NCBI GenBank assembly: GCA_964458575.1
Contig: CAYWMD010000038.1
Span: 1-61,560 of the forward strand
Length of the DNA stretch: 61,560 nt
DNA from: CAYWMD01 sp964458575
GTDB lineage: Bacteria > Verrucomicrobiota > Verrucomicrobiia > Limisphaerales > JADLHS01
Reading direction: 5' to 3'
Of this stretch, positions 43,365-52,515 are shown piece by piece. The position numbers were made by a program, and so were the translations under genes. Position 1 is the stretch's first letter. Each line of letters opens with the position of its first letter. The notes under the pieces were generated by a model. That model saw only the letters and a list, made by a program, of their open reading frames with translations. It searched no databases and was not told the DNA's origin.

Positions 43365-44651
43365 ATGCGCGTAAAAAATCTCCTGATCTTGCTCGGCCTG
43401 ATCGTCGCCACCGCCGCCGGCGGTGCCGAGGCCCTGCTTCCCAAACCGGCCGACGCTTACTTTGCGGATTATCAACCCGTGAAATCGTCCGCCCCGGCGC
43501 AACGGTTGAAACCGAACGACCGGCTGGCCATTTGTGGGGATTCGATCACCGAGCAGAAGATGTATTCCCGCATCATGGAAACCTACCTGACGGTTTGTGC
43601 CCCGGAGTTGAAAGTGTCCGTCCGGCAGTTTGGCTGGGGTGGCGAACGCGCGCCAGGGTTTCTCGCCCGCATGACCAATGATTGCCTGCGCTTCAAGCCA
43701 ACCATTGCGACGACTTGTTACGGGATGAATGATCATGAATACCGGCCATACGAAGACCGCATCGGCCTGATCTACCGGGAAAAAACCAGGGGCATTGTCG
43801 AGGCGTTCAAGGCCCACGGCGCGCGCGTGGTGCTCGGTTCGCCGGGGTGTGTCGGCAAAAAGAACAAATGGTCGGCGGAGGCGTTGAATCTCAATTTGTG
43901 CAAACTGCGGAACATTGACGTGGAGATTGCCGAACAGGAAAGAGTCGGGTTCGCGGACGTGTTCTGGCCGATGTTGATCGCCGGGTTCGAGGCGGAAAAG
44001 CGTTACGGCCCGGATTACGCCGTATCCGGCAAGGACGCGGTACATCCCGGTTGGGCGGGACATCTGATTATGGCCTACGCCTTTCTTCGCGCATTGAACC
44101 TCGATGGCGACATCGGCACCATCACGGTGGATTTGAAAGCCAACAAGGCGAAGGTTTCCAAAGGGCATGTACTGCTGGCCCATCATGGCGGCGAACTGGA
44201 AATCAGAAGTTCGCGCTATCCGTTCGTGCTCGGCACGGGCGATCCCACCAGGGACGACAACATTCTCTCCGGCACCACGCTCGTGCCGTTCAACGAGCAA
44301 CTCAATCGTTTCACGCTCGTGGTCAAGCGCCCGCAGGCCGCGAGCTATCAAGTGGTGTGGGGCGAAGAGGAAATGGTTTTCACAGCCGATCAACTGCAGC
44401 GGGGCATCAACCTCGCCGCCGAGTTCCCGCGCAATCCCTTTTCAGAGGCTTTCGACAAGGTGGATCGGGCCGTGGCAGCGAAGCAAGAGTTCGAAACGCG
44501 GCAGATCAAGCAGCTCTTCCGCAGCCCAGCAGCCAAGGCGGATATGGAAGGGACAGCCGCCGGGTCCGAGCAGGAGCGGGCGCAGTTGGTGGCGGCGATC
44601 AAGGCCGCGTTCGTTCCGGTGACCCACAGTCTCAAATTGATTCCGCAGTAG
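43365..44651 (+). CDS. Secreted SGNH/GDSL-family esterase
   Basis: This 428-residue protein has a signal peptide (LLILLGLIVATAAGG). An SGNH hydrolase domain covers about 50-250. ICGDSITEQ gives S60, GWGGERA the block II glycine, CYGMNDHEY the block III asparagine, and KDAVHPGWAGH the catalytic D-x-x-H pair. Enzymes of this type deacetylate polysaccharides or cleave other esters. The C-terminal 180 residues, including a helical end (FETRQIKQLF), are outside the core fold. The start at the ATG at 43365 opens the signal peptide; earlier ATGs in frame do not. With sulfatases and glycosidases in the window, removal of acetyl groups from plant or algal glycan is likely. Confidence 0.85.
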   Translation: MRVKNLLILLGLIVATAAGGAEALLPKPADAYFADYQPVKSSAPAQRLKPNDRLAICGDSITEQKMYSRIMETYLTVCAPELKVSVRQFGWGGERAPGFLARMTNDCLRFKPTIATTCYGMNDHEYRPYEDRIGLIYREKTRGIVEAFKAHGARVVLGSPGCVGKKNKWSAEALNLNLCKLRNIDVEIAEQERVGFADVFWPMLIAGFEAEKRYGPDYAVSGKDAVHPGWAGHLIMAYAFLRALNLDGDIGTITVDLKANKAKVSKGHVLLAHHGGELEIRSSRYPFVLGTGDPTRDDNILSGTTLVPFNEQLNRFTLVVKRPQAASYQVVWGEEEMVFTADQLQRGINLAAEFPRNPFSEAFDKVDRAVAAKQEFETRQIKQLFRSPAAKADMEGTAAGSEQERAQLVAAIKAAFVPVTHSLKLIPQ

Positions 44652-44727
44652 CCGGGGAGGCTTTTGACACCGGGCCGGGAGAATCGTTTGTCTTTACGGC
44701 AACGTGACCGGTCGCGACGCTGACCGG

Positions 44728-45300
44728 CTACTTTACCAACGTCAGCATCTGCTTGAATTCATCCGTGCCGGCGCGTTCGAGCAGTTCGAACAAGATCATC
44801 TCCGTGGAAACGATGACCGCGCCCGCCGCCCGCATCCGTTCGACACCCAACCGGTGATTTTCCGGCGTGCGCGACGAAATCGCATCGGCGACTACAAACG
44901 GTCGGAACGCGGCTTCCAGCAAACCCAGGCACGTCTGCGTGACGCAGACGTGCGCCTCGATGCCACAGAGAACGACATCCTGCACGCCTTTGCCGCGCAG
45001 GGCCTCGATGAACCCCGGTGCGCCGCAACAACTGAACGAGTTCTTTTCCATTGGCGCAAAATTTGGAATTGCCGCGGCAACCTCTGGCACGGTTGCGCCC
45101 AGACCTTTGCGGTATTGTTCTGTGGCAAAGACGGGCACGCGCAGGATCGCAGCGCCCTTGATCAACCGGAGCGAGTTCTTAATCAGCCGTGGCAATTCAT
45201 GGATCACCGGCACGAATTTCTCCTGGATGTCCACGACAACCAGTCCAGCCTGCGCGCGGTTGATGCGGTGGGATTTGGTTCCGGCGGCGACGTTGTTCAT
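44728..45300 (-). CDS. Isochorismatase-family cysteine hydrolase
   Basis: This 190-residue cytoplasmic protein of the isochorismatase/nicotinamidase superfamily has the triad typical of the cysteine branch: D24 in LVVVDIQEKF, K86 in PMEKNSFSCC, and C119 in IEAHVCVTQT. A cis-peptide GIEAHVC loop precedes the nucleophile. The family splits C-N or ester bonds in small amides; the substrate here is unknown. A second cysteine pair (CC at 91-92) lies by the active-site lysine. It is convergent with the esterase gene, 76 bp away. Confidence 0.86.
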   Translation of the reverse strand: MNNVAAGTKSHRINRAQAGLVVVDIQEKFVPVIHELPRLIKNSLRLIKGAAILRVPVFATEQYRKGLGATVPEVAAAIPNFAPMEKNSFSCCGAPGFIEALRGKGVQDVVLCGIEAHVCVTQTCLGLLEAAFRPFVVADAISSRTPENHRLGVERMRAAGAVIVSTEMILFELLERAGTDEFKQMLTLVK

Positions 45301-45394
45301 GGCAATCGAGAGTGAAGTTGATTCCGGTGCGCGTCAAGCCACGGCCACTCAGAGGTGCGAGCGACAGTGCCGGCCAGTTGCCACGGGCGGCGTG

Positions 45395-45465
45395 TTGGAG
45401 TGCAAGTTTAAGCGTGTTCATCGCCGGTCACGCGGCGCTGCGACACGCTCAAGCGTGAACTCCAA
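45395..45465. repeat. Imperfect inverted repeat element of 71 bp
   Basis: Left arm 45395-45417 (TTGGAGTGCAAGTTT...) and right arm 45443-45465 (ACACGCTCAAGCGTG...) match at 19 of 23 positions, with a 25-nt centre. No T-run follows. The shape fits a small non-coding mobile-like element (MITE-like) or a stabilising hairpin in the gap between the isochorismatase gene and the oxidoreductase. Confidence 0.55.
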
Positions 45466-45568
45466 CCAATCGTGACCGCGACTTCTGGTGGTACTGTGCA
45501 GTCTTTCCCCGCCCGTTACCGCCGATTGGACTTGGCGGCACGTGGCGGGGACGAGGCGAAACTGAATC

Positions 45569-46996
45569 TCAATACTCGCGGTTGGTCACGATACCCGGCT
45601 TGGGGACGGGATAACGGCCATTCTTGTCGGCGAGCAGGGGCGCGGGCGAATCAGTCGTGAGCTGGTCCAAACCCGGCGCCATTTCGTGTTCGCAGTTGAG
45701 CATGTCCTCGAACGTGATTTCCACGCCCGTGTGCGCGGCCATGCGGCCCATCGAGGTGACCAAGCTGGCCTCGACGCCGCGCTTGACCTCGCTGTAAGGC
45801 TTGTCATTGCGGATGGCGTCCAGCAAATCCACCCACTCATTCAGGTAGGGATCCTTTTCGTCCTCCGCGAGCTTGGATTCCCAGAGGCGGTCGGCGCTCT
45901 TCGGGGACTGGCCTTTGTAAATGCTCGAAGGCAATCCGCAGTCGCCCGATTTGGAGGCAATCGCACTGCCCTTCGTCCCGTGGATGTAGCTCGAATAAAT
46001 GTCCGTGCAGCCCGTGATGCAGCGCCCGTCGAAATAGAATTTCGTTCCGTCGGCGTAGGAGTATTCGACCGAGTAAGTGTCGAAGTTCTGGTCCACGTAA
46101 GGGACGCCTTCGGGACTGTCCTTATAGTGCCGGCCGCCGAGCGATTGGGCTTTGACGGGCCACGCGCCCTTCATCCAGCCGAGATGATCAATGATGTGAA
46201 TGTAGAAGTCGCTGAAGCAGCCGCCGCTCGCCCAGATGAAACTGTGGAAGCGCTGGATCTGATAATACAAATCGGTGATGCCGGCAGGTTTGGGCAGCGA
46301 GGAGAAATAACCGATCGGTCCGCCCATCCGGTAGCCGCGTTGCAGAATGATTTCCCCGAGTTGCCCGTCTTGAATGCGCTTGGCCAGTTCCTGGAGCGCA
46401 CGGTTGTGGCGGGACATGAGCCCGACCCCGACCTTGAGGTTTTTGGCGGCCGCCTCTTCGCCGAGTTTCAACATCCGTTTGCTGGTCGGGCCATCCACGG
46501 TGACCGGTTTTTCCATGAAGACATTCAATCCCTTTTTGATCGCGTAGGTAAAATGCACCCAGCGGAACGCGGGCGGCGTGGTGAGAATTACGATATCGCC
46601 CGGCCGCAGACAGTCCATCGCCTTTTGATAGGCATCGAACCCGACGAACTGATGATCGGAGGGCACGTCCACTCGGTCGGCGTAATTCTTTTTGATCGTA
46701 GTGAAGCTCTTGTTGAGGCGGTCCGGAAAAACATCCGCCATCGCAACGAGCTTGAGGTTGCCGTTCTTGGCGGTCAGCGCATTGCCGACGGCCCCCGTGC
46801 CGCGTCCGCCGCAACCCACGATGGCCAGACGCAACGCATCGCTTCCGCCCGGATGGACGGCCGGCAGCTTGTTCTCGGCTTGTGCGGTGGCGTAGCTGGA
46901 AAGGATGGGCACAACGGCCGAAGAGGCGGCGGCCAGTTTACCCGTGTGTTTCAGAAAATCCCGACGTGACGTGAGGCTGGAAAGTGTTTCATTCAT
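45569..46996 (-). CDS. Tat-exported Gfo/Idh/MocA family oxidoreductase
   Basis: This 475-residue protein has the twin-arginine signal SRRDFLKHTGKLAAASSA. The Rossmann part has LRLAIVGCGGRGTGAVG and LVAMADVFPD; the EKP motif appears as NVFMEKPVTVDGP, with the conserved lysine of the family. The catalytic domain contains HIIDHLGWMKG, likely the histidine-bearing helix. Compared with the relative at 713, it retains the full EKP motif and is 34 residues longer. The start at 46996 places the Tat motif 10 residues in. It precedes a prepilin-like gene and sulfatases, as in other Verrucomicrobiota glycan loci. The sugar substrate is unknown. Confidence 0.9.
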   Translation of the reverse strand: MNETLSSLTSRRDFLKHTGKLAAASSAVVPILSSYATAQAENKLPAVHPGGSDALRLAIVGCGGRGTGAVGNALTAKNGNLKLVAMADVFPDRLNKSFTTIKKNYADRVDVPSDHQFVGFDAYQKAMDCLRPGDIVILTTPPAFRWVHFTYAIKKGLNVFMEKPVTVDGPTSKRMLKLGEEAAAKNLKVGVGLMSRHNRALQELAKRIQDGQLGEIILQRGYRMGGPIGYFSSLPKPAGITDLYYQIQRFHSFIWASGGCFSDFYIHIIDHLGWMKGAWPVKAQSLGGRHYKDSPEGVPYVDQNFDTYSVEYSYADGTKFYFDGRCITGCTDIYSSYIHGTKGSAIASKSGDCGLPSSIYKGQSPKSADRLWESKLAEDEKDPYLNEWVDLLDAIRNDKPYSEVKRGVEASLVTSMGRMAAHTGVEITFEDMLNCEHEMAPGLDQLTTDSPAPLLADKNGRYPVPKPGIVTNREY

Positions 46997-47270
46997 GGGC
47001 CGTATCGTTGGCGTTGGCGGCGATTCTGTCAATGCAGGAACTTGTCATTCGTCGGTCCTCTTTTGTCAGAGCCCGGTCCGAGTGCGAAAACTGGCGACTG
47101 CTTGGAACACCGGCTTTTCCGGCCGCGCCTGCCTCTGGAAGCTCGCGTTGCAACCGAATTGCGCCCCACCCGTCCGGTGAATTATCCAGGTGAAACGGAG
47201 GGGATTGGAAGCCTGATTTGCCCGGGACTTCCCGCTTGACGAGGCAAACCCGGTCACGGAATGTTGATTC

Positions 47271-48107
47271 ATGGATTTAGACCAGGACGATATCCGGGTT
47301 CGCGCCGGGGCGTCGCTCAAGTCACGCGTTCGTGAGACGGGTGCGTTTACATTGATTGAACTGCTGGTTGTCATCGCCATCATCGCCATTCTGGCGGCGT
47401 TATTGTTGCCCACATTGAGCAAGGCCAAAGCGAAGGCACAGGGGATCATGTGCATGAGCAACACGAAACAGTTGACGCTCGGCTGGCTCATGTACGCCCA
47501 GGACAACAACGAAAACCTGGCCCAGAACGTCAACGATTCCAGTGCGGTCTCCGTCAGTAATCCCAACGATCCGGAGGCGCTCAATGGCGGCCCCAAGAGC
47601 AGTTGGGTTTTGGGCAACTTGCGTTACGATGACCGGCGGACGAATGATCTGTTTCTGATTAACGGCCTGATTTTTCCGTACACGAAATCCACGGCCATTT
47701 ACAAATGCCCGGCGGACATCAATCCCCCCGATGGCCATCCCGTGGCCAATCGCAGCATGTCCATCAATTACCTGCTCAACCCGATCGGCAGTCAGAACAA
47801 GGAGATGAAGAAAACCTCGGATATGAAACGACCCGCCATGATCTGGGTGACGATTGACGAGAACCCCAAAACGATCAACGACGGTTACTTTGTCGTCCCG
47901 GTGTCGAAGGAAACGGATTGGGTGGATTTCCCGGCGACGTACCACAACAAGGCGGCCGGCCTTTCGTTTGGCGATGGTCACTCTGAAATTCGTCGTTGGC
48001 GCGACAACGCCATCCTCAAGCGCAAATCCTATGGCAATGTGGACGCGACCCCATCCGAATACCTGCCGGATTTCCGCTGGCTTCAGGAACGCACCGCCAA
48101 TCCTTGA
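47271..48107 (+). CDS. Prepilin-type protein with H-X9-DG motif
   Basis: This 278-residue protein has a leader of 24 residues (MDLDQDDIRVR...), then GAFTLIELLVVIAIIAILAA and the helix MCMSNTKQLTLGWLMY. The periplasmic domain ends with YHNKAAGLSFGDGHSEI, an exact H-X9-DG motif. It lies directly upstream of a sulfatase in the same direction, with a 119-bp gap, so it may be expressed with it. A role in assembling or presenting secreted enzymes has been suggested for such genes but is unproven. Confidence 0.87.
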   Translation: MDLDQDDIRVRAGASLKSRVRETGAFTLIELLVVIAIIAILAALLLPTLSKAKAKAQGIMCMSNTKQLTLGWLMYAQDNNENLAQNVNDSSAVSVSNPNDPEALNGGPKSSWVLGNLRYDDRRTNDLFLINGLIFPYTKSTAIYKCPADINPPDGHPVANRSMSINYLLNPIGSQNKEMKKTSDMKRPAMIWVTIDENPKTINDGYFVVPVSKETDWVDFPATYHNKAAGLSFGDGHSEIRRWRDNAILKRKSYGNVDATPSEYLPDFRWLQERTANP

Positions 48108-48226
48108 TGGCGAATCTCCGGGCCGGGCTCCGGGCCGGGCTGGCCGGGCTTTTCAAAGCTTCCTTCGCGCATTACCATCGGGCCAGATCAACCGCCCATG
48201 TGCAGTTTTCGTTCTGAAAGCCTGAA

Positions 48227-49804
48227 ATGAAATACCGAATGTTGAACGCCCGAACTTTGGTCTTCACCCTGTCATACGCGATTGGGTCGGTGGCGACCGT
48301 CGTCGCACAATCGCCCGCCGCCGCGACGCGCCCGAACATTTTATGGATCGGCTTTGACCAATTCCGCCCGGACGCCATCGGTTGCTACGGTAACCGCGTT
48401 TGCCAAACCCCGAACCTCGACCGCCTGGCGGGCCAGGGCATTCGCTTCGCCAACGCTTACACCACGTGCTGTCTCTGCTCACCGGCGCGCGCCTCGATGT
48501 TGACCGGCCGGTTCGCCTTCAAACATGGTATGGGCACCAACTGCGACCTGTATCACAGCATGGCTGCCGAGTTGCCTCATCCCGAAATGCTGTTGCATCG
48601 CCGGTTGCAGGCGCTGGGTTATCAAACCGGTTTTGTCGGCAAATGGCATGTGGGTACGAAGCTGGGCGCAGATGCTCATGGCTTCGAGGGACTCGGTCCG
48701 GCGGGTTACGGGGGAATCGAAAAGCATCCCGAGTTTATCAAGTACCTCAAGGACGCCGGACTGAGTTTCGGTGCGGTTAAAAATCCCATCTTCGGCAACG
48801 CCAAAAATAAAACCCTGCTCGGCGGCGAATGGGATGGTCCGGTGGAGACCACGCCCGCATATTTTGTCGCCGAACGCACGATCGGCTTGCTCGACAAATA
48901 TGCTCGGGACGGCAAGCCGTTCTTCCTCGACTGCCAGTTCTGGGGGCCGCATCCGGCATACCTGCCGTCGCGGGAATTCGTGGGCCGGCATGATCGCGCG
49001 GCCATCAAACCGTGGATCAATCTCAACGACGACCTGAAAGGCAAGCCGGCGAGCGTGGCGCGGTTTCGCTCCGGGTTCTACCGGCAATTGCCGAAGGACT
49101 GGTCGGGTTGGCGGGAATTGGTCGGACTCTACTACGACTACATCACCATGTTCGACCAGCAACTCGGGCGGATTCTTGACCGGCTGGAAAAACTCGGACT
49201 GTCAGACAACACCATCGTCGTGATTGAAGCCGACCACGGCGACATGATCGGCAGTCACGGTTTGTTCGACAAAGGCTTCATGTACCAGGAGGCATTCCGC
49301 ATTCCAATGATCGTGCGCTGGCCGGCCCGTTGCCAGCAACCCGCCGTCTCGGAGGAGTTCGTTTACAACATGGACATCTTCCCCACGATCCTCGACGCCG
49401 TCGGCCAGCCGGACGCCACCCTCGATGGAAAGTCCTTCCTCGCGGTGCTGGAGGGAAAACCGCTCGCCACCAGCCGCGATGCCATTTACCTGGAGTTCCA
49501 CGGCATCCGCTATCTGTATTCGCAACGGGCCATCGTGACGCGCGACGGTTTCAAATACATCTTCAATGCGGGCGACTACGACGAGTTTTACGATTTGAAC
49601 CAGGACCCCGGCGAACTTACGAATCAAATTGATGCCCCCAAATACCGGGAGACGGTCGCCCGCTTGCAGGAACGGATCAAGCGCGCGGCCGCCGAGGCCA
49701 GGGATCCGATTCAGGACGACATCGCCAAAATGTTCGGCGACTGGGAAAATCTCTCCGGCCAGTTTGAGGCGTCCGGAATGATTCACGGGCAGGGCCGCAA
49801 ATAG
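48227..49804 (+). CDS. Secreted type I sulfatase (CSPAR motif)
   Basis: This 525-residue sulfatase has a signal peptide (cleavage near VVAQS). The metal site starts ILWIGFDQFRPD, where the usual DD is FDQ (D44, Q45), seen in some choline/phosphonate-type sulfatases. The modification site is CCLCSPAR with C84 as formylglycine precursor, preceded by two further cysteines. Later motifs are VGKWHVG, IEADHGDMIGSHGL (second metal pair) and FDKGFMYQEAFRIPM. The DQ and DHGDMxGSHGL pattern differs from the sulfatases at 11047 and 12399, so it likely belongs to another subfamily and substrate. The start is the first ATG. Confidence 0.9.
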   Translation: MKYRMLNARTLVFTLSYAIGSVATVVAQSPAAATRPNILWIGFDQFRPDAIGCYGNRVCQTPNLDRLAGQGIRFANAYTTCCLCSPARASMLTGRFAFKHGMGTNCDLYHSMAAELPHPEMLLHRRLQALGYQTGFVGKWHVGTKLGADAHGFEGLGPAGYGGIEKHPEFIKYLKDAGLSFGAVKNPIFGNAKNKTLLGGEWDGPVETTPAYFVAERTIGLLDKYARDGKPFFLDCQFWGPHPAYLPSREFVGRHDRAAIKPWINLNDDLKGKPASVARFRSGFYRQLPKDWSGWRELVGLYYDYITMFDQQLGRILDRLEKLGLSDNTIVVIEADHGDMIGSHGLFDKGFMYQEAFRIPMIVRWPARCQQPAVSEEFVYNMDIFPTILDAVGQPDATLDGKSFLAVLEGKPLATSRDAIYLEFHGIRYLYSQRAIVTRDGFKYIFNAGDYDEFYDLNQDPGELTNQIDAPKYRETVARLQERIKRAAAEARDPIQDDIAKMFGDWENLSGQFEASGMIHGQGRK

Positions 49805-49837
49805 TCCCTTGCCAACGCCCGGCGAAGCCGACGCGGT

Positions 49838-50635
49838 TCAACGTTCGCCGTCGTAACTGCCCGGTCGGCACCAGAGCAGGCCCGGACGAAGCGCCGCCTG
49901 CCGATTGAATTCTTCATAGCTCACAATCACGCCACGCCCATCGAACCCCAGGAGGATGCCGCCTTTCTTCCCATGGCGCTTGCCCAGGCCGGAGCCGAAC
50001 GTCAGGTCCATGGCGCCGTCGTTGTAACAGTTGTTCTTGGTCCCGGGTGTGGTCGTCCGACCGCGGTAATAATTGTCTTCATCGGGTTCCCATTGGAGGT
50101 AGGCGGCTTGTTTGAACGCCGATTGTTTGAACGTCTTCTCGCGCATGTCGCCGTAACCGTTGACCGCGCCGTTCCAAAGATACGTGGACTGCCGGTTCAT
50201 GCGCCAACTCCAGTACAGCCCGCCGTAATTGTTCGAGCGGTCGGTGGGACACCAGTACGTCCGCATGTTCTTGATGTACTGCCAGAGCAACCCGCCTTCG
50301 TAGGCCAGTTGCGGGTTGGTGTTGTAAGGCGCGGCGGTCATCACTGGCGGATTCCGGCTCACCGGATTGTAAAGCCAGCCTTGGAAAAAATCGCCCGTGT
50401 CGTCCCGCCAGTTCGGGTGCGGCATGTAATCCCGGTTTTCCCCCGCATACATGTGGACGGCCATGCCGATTTGCTTGTTGTTGTTCAGGCAGGCCACCCG
50501 ATGCGCCTGCTCCTTCGCCGCCTGTAAAGCCGGCAGCAACATGGCGGCCAGAATGGCGATGATGGCGATGACGACCAGCAGTTCGATAAGGGTGAAGGCA
50601 GTCTTGCCTGCCAACCGCGTTCCATCGTGCTTCAT
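49838..50635 (-). CDS. Prepilin-type protein with H-X10-DG variant
   Basis: This 265-residue protein has a leader of 11 residues (MKHDGTRLAGK), then AFTLIELLVVIAIIAILAA and the helix CLNNNKQIGMAVHMY. The C-terminus has KRHGKKGGILLGFDGRG, where ten residues separate H and DG in place of nine. I placed the start at the ATG at 50635; the frame runs on to 50986 through non-coding sequence. It sits between two sulfatase genes, convergent with the upstream one and divergent from the downstream one. Confidence 0.84.
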   Translation of the reverse strand: MKHDGTRLAGKTAFTLIELLVVIAIIAILAAMLLPALQAAKEQAHRVACLNNNKQIGMAVHMYAGENRDYMPHPNWRDDTGDFFQGWLYNPVSRNPPVMTAAPYNTNPQLAYEGGLLWQYIKNMRTYWCPTDRSNNYGGLYWSWRMNRQSTYLWNGAVNGYGDMREKTFKQSAFKQAAYLQWEPDEDNYYRGRTTTPGTKNNCYNDGAMDLTFGSGLGKRHGKKGGILLGFDGRGVIVSYEEFNRQAALRPGLLWCRPGSYDGER

Positions 50636-50873
50636 ACCTGATTCTCCGCCGGACGGCTGTTTCCTCTTCGGGAGCGAGGGCCAACCGCGTCCGGTCACCA
50701 AATAACTACGCGCTTGCCGCGCCAAGTCAATAGGACTTGCGGGAAAAATCGGGAAAACCTTCCGCGCCGTTCGTTCCCGCTCGACACGGCCGCGTCTTCC
50801 TGGAATAAACTGCATTGAAACGCAATTTCCGCCGCCCGAACCAGACCCGACACCGTCACCCAAGTTTAATCGC

Positions 50874-52292
50874 ATGAAACCTGGCAACTTGATTCTCGCC
50901 GCCTTCGTCCTCGCGGGCACGGCCTTCCCGGTCGCCCACGCCCGGCCCAAACTCAACGTCCTATTCATTGCGTCCGACGACCTCAACGCCGATCTGGGTT
51001 GCTACGGCCATCCGGTGGTCAAATCGCCCAATATTGACCGCCTGGCCGCGCGCGGTGTGCGCTTCGACCGTGCCTATTGCCAGTATCCCTTGTGCAATCC
51101 CACCCGCGCGTCGCTCATGACCGGTCGCCGGCCGGACACCACGCGCGTCTTCAACAATCAGCCGCATTTCCGTGATGCGCTGCCCGACGTCGTGACGCTC
51201 CCGCAACTGTTCCGCCAGAATGGCTATTACACGGCACGTGTCGGCAAGGTTTATCATCAGGGCGTGCCCATGGAAATCGGCACCAGCGGCAAGGACGACC
51301 CGCCTTCCTGGGATCACGTCGTCAACCCGCGTGGGGCGGACAAGGACGAAGAGGACCAGTTGGTGAACTTCAGCCCCGGACGCAGTCTCGGTAGTTGCCT
51401 TTGCTACCTGATGGCCGACAGTGATCCCAACGACCAAACCGACGGCAAGATCGCCACGGAAGCCGTCAAGCTTCTGGAGGAAAATCGCGACCGGCCGTTC
51501 TTCCTCGCCGTTGGTTTCTATCGCCCCCACTCGCCGCACATCGCCCCCAAACAATATTTCAACCTGCATCCCCTCGAACAAATCCAGGCCGCGAAAAATC
51601 CGCCCAACGATTGGGACGACATCCCGCCCGACGCGCTGTGGATTCGCCCGGCCAACTGGGGCATCACCGAACATCAACAACGCGAAGTCATTCAGGGCTA
51701 TTACTCCAGCGTCAGTTTCATGGACGAACAACTCGGCAGAGTCGTGGACGCGCTCGACCGGCTCAAGCTGGCGGACAACACCATCATCGTGTTCTGGGGC
51801 GACCATGGCTACCTGTTGGGTCAGCACGGACAATGGATGAAATGGCTGCTCTTCGAAGGCTCTGCGCGCGTGCCGTTGATCATCGCCGGGCCGGGTATCA
51901 AAAAGGGCAAGACCTGCCCGCGCACCGTGGAATTGCTCGATCTATATCCCACGCTCGCCGATCTGTGCGGCCTGAAGCCCCCGCCAAACCTTGAAGGGAA
52001 GAGCCTCCGTCCTCTCCTCAAAAATCCCGCCGCCAAATGGTCACGGCCCGCCTACACCCAGGTCGTGCGCCAGACGGACAAACGGCTGCCGACGGGCCGC
52101 CGCGTCCGCACCGAACGCTGGAGTTACATCGAATGGGAAGACGGCGGGGACGGTGTGGAACTCTACGACGAGATCAAGGACCCCGACGAATTTACCAACC
52201 TCGCCCACGACCCGAAATACGCGGATGTGGTCGCGGAGATGAAAAATTTACTCTACAAGATCCGCCGGCCCGCGCCGGCGCCGGTGAAATAA
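50874..52292 (+). CDS. Secreted iduronate-2-sulfatase-like sulfatase (CNPTR motif)
   Basis: This 472-residue sulfatase has a signal peptide (cleavage near AHA). Motifs: VLFIASDDLNADLGCYG with D35 and D36, YPLCNPTR with C74 as the formylglycine site, RVGKVYHQG, YRPHSPHIAPKQY, and WGDHGYLLGQHGQW. The GKVYH and the PHxPHIAPK pattern are those of iduronate-2-sulfatases and related bacterial enzymes. The substrate may be 2-sulfated uronic acid or another polysaccharide sulfate; motifs do not decide. The start is the first ATG and begins a good signal peptide. A terminator lies just past the stop but serves the minus-strand gene. Confidence 0.9.
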   Translation: MKPGNLILAAFVLAGTAFPVAHARPKLNVLFIASDDLNADLGCYGHPVVKSPNIDRLAARGVRFDRAYCQYPLCNPTRASLMTGRRPDTTRVFNNQPHFRDALPDVVTLPQLFRQNGYYTARVGKVYHQGVPMEIGTSGKDDPPSWDHVVNPRGADKDEEDQLVNFSPGRSLGSCLCYLMADSDPNDQTDGKIATEAVKLLEENRDRPFFLAVGFYRPHSPHIAPKQYFNLHPLEQIQAAKNPPNDWDDIPPDALWIRPANWGITEHQQREVIQGYYSSVSFMDEQLGRVVDALDRLKLADNTIIVFWGDHGYLLGQHGQWMKWLLFEGSARVPLIIAGPGIKKGKTCPRTVELLDLYPTLADLCGLKPPPNLEGKSLRPLLKNPAAKWSRPAYTQVVRQTDKRLPTGRRVRTERWSYIEWEDGGDGVELYDEIKDPDEFTNLAHDPKYADVVAEMKNLLYKIRRPAPAPVK

Positions 52293-52316
52293 AAAAGCCG
52301 CCGTTGCCGGCGGCTT
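52291..52316 (-). terminator. Intrinsic terminator of the small basic protein gene
   Basis: The stem AAGCCGCC/GGCGGCTT (52295-52302 with 52309-52316) closes on a 6-nt loop. On the minus strand it is followed by a run of six T (52296-52291). It lies 18 bp after the stop of the small gene at 52335 and is the clearest rho-independent terminator in the window. On the plus strand there is no T-run. Confidence 0.8.
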
Positions 52317-52334
52317 CGTTGGTTCGTCAAAACT

Positions 52335-52454
52335 TCAAGCCGTCGGGGCAGCCGGTTGCGCCGCCTTCCGTTTGGCTTTGATTGCCGCCTTTTTGCGTTT
52401 CAGATATGCCAGCCGGCGTTTGCGTTTGAGAACTTTGTTGTTTTGCTTGCCCAT
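52335..52454 (-). CDS. Very small basic protein (39 residues)
   Basis: This gene encodes 39 residues with about 14 lysines and arginines, beginning MGKQNNKVLKRKRRLAYLK. It has no signal peptide or membrane segment and ends in an Ala/Pro-rich tail. I chose the ATG at 52454 because the longer frame adds repeat-like residues. A strong terminator immediately downstream on the same strand supports expression as its own unit. The composition suggests RNA or ribosome binding, like small ribosome-associated proteins. I have a loose memory of similar short basic proteins in Verrucomicrobiota but cannot name one. Confidence 0.65.
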   Translation of the reverse strand: MGKQNNKVLKRKRRLAYLKRKKAAIKAKRKAAQPAAPTA

Positions 52455-52515
52455 AAGAGTCTTTACATCGCTGCGTTGTTGCGTTTTTGTGTGTGTCACT
52501 ATGGTTATTTGGCCA

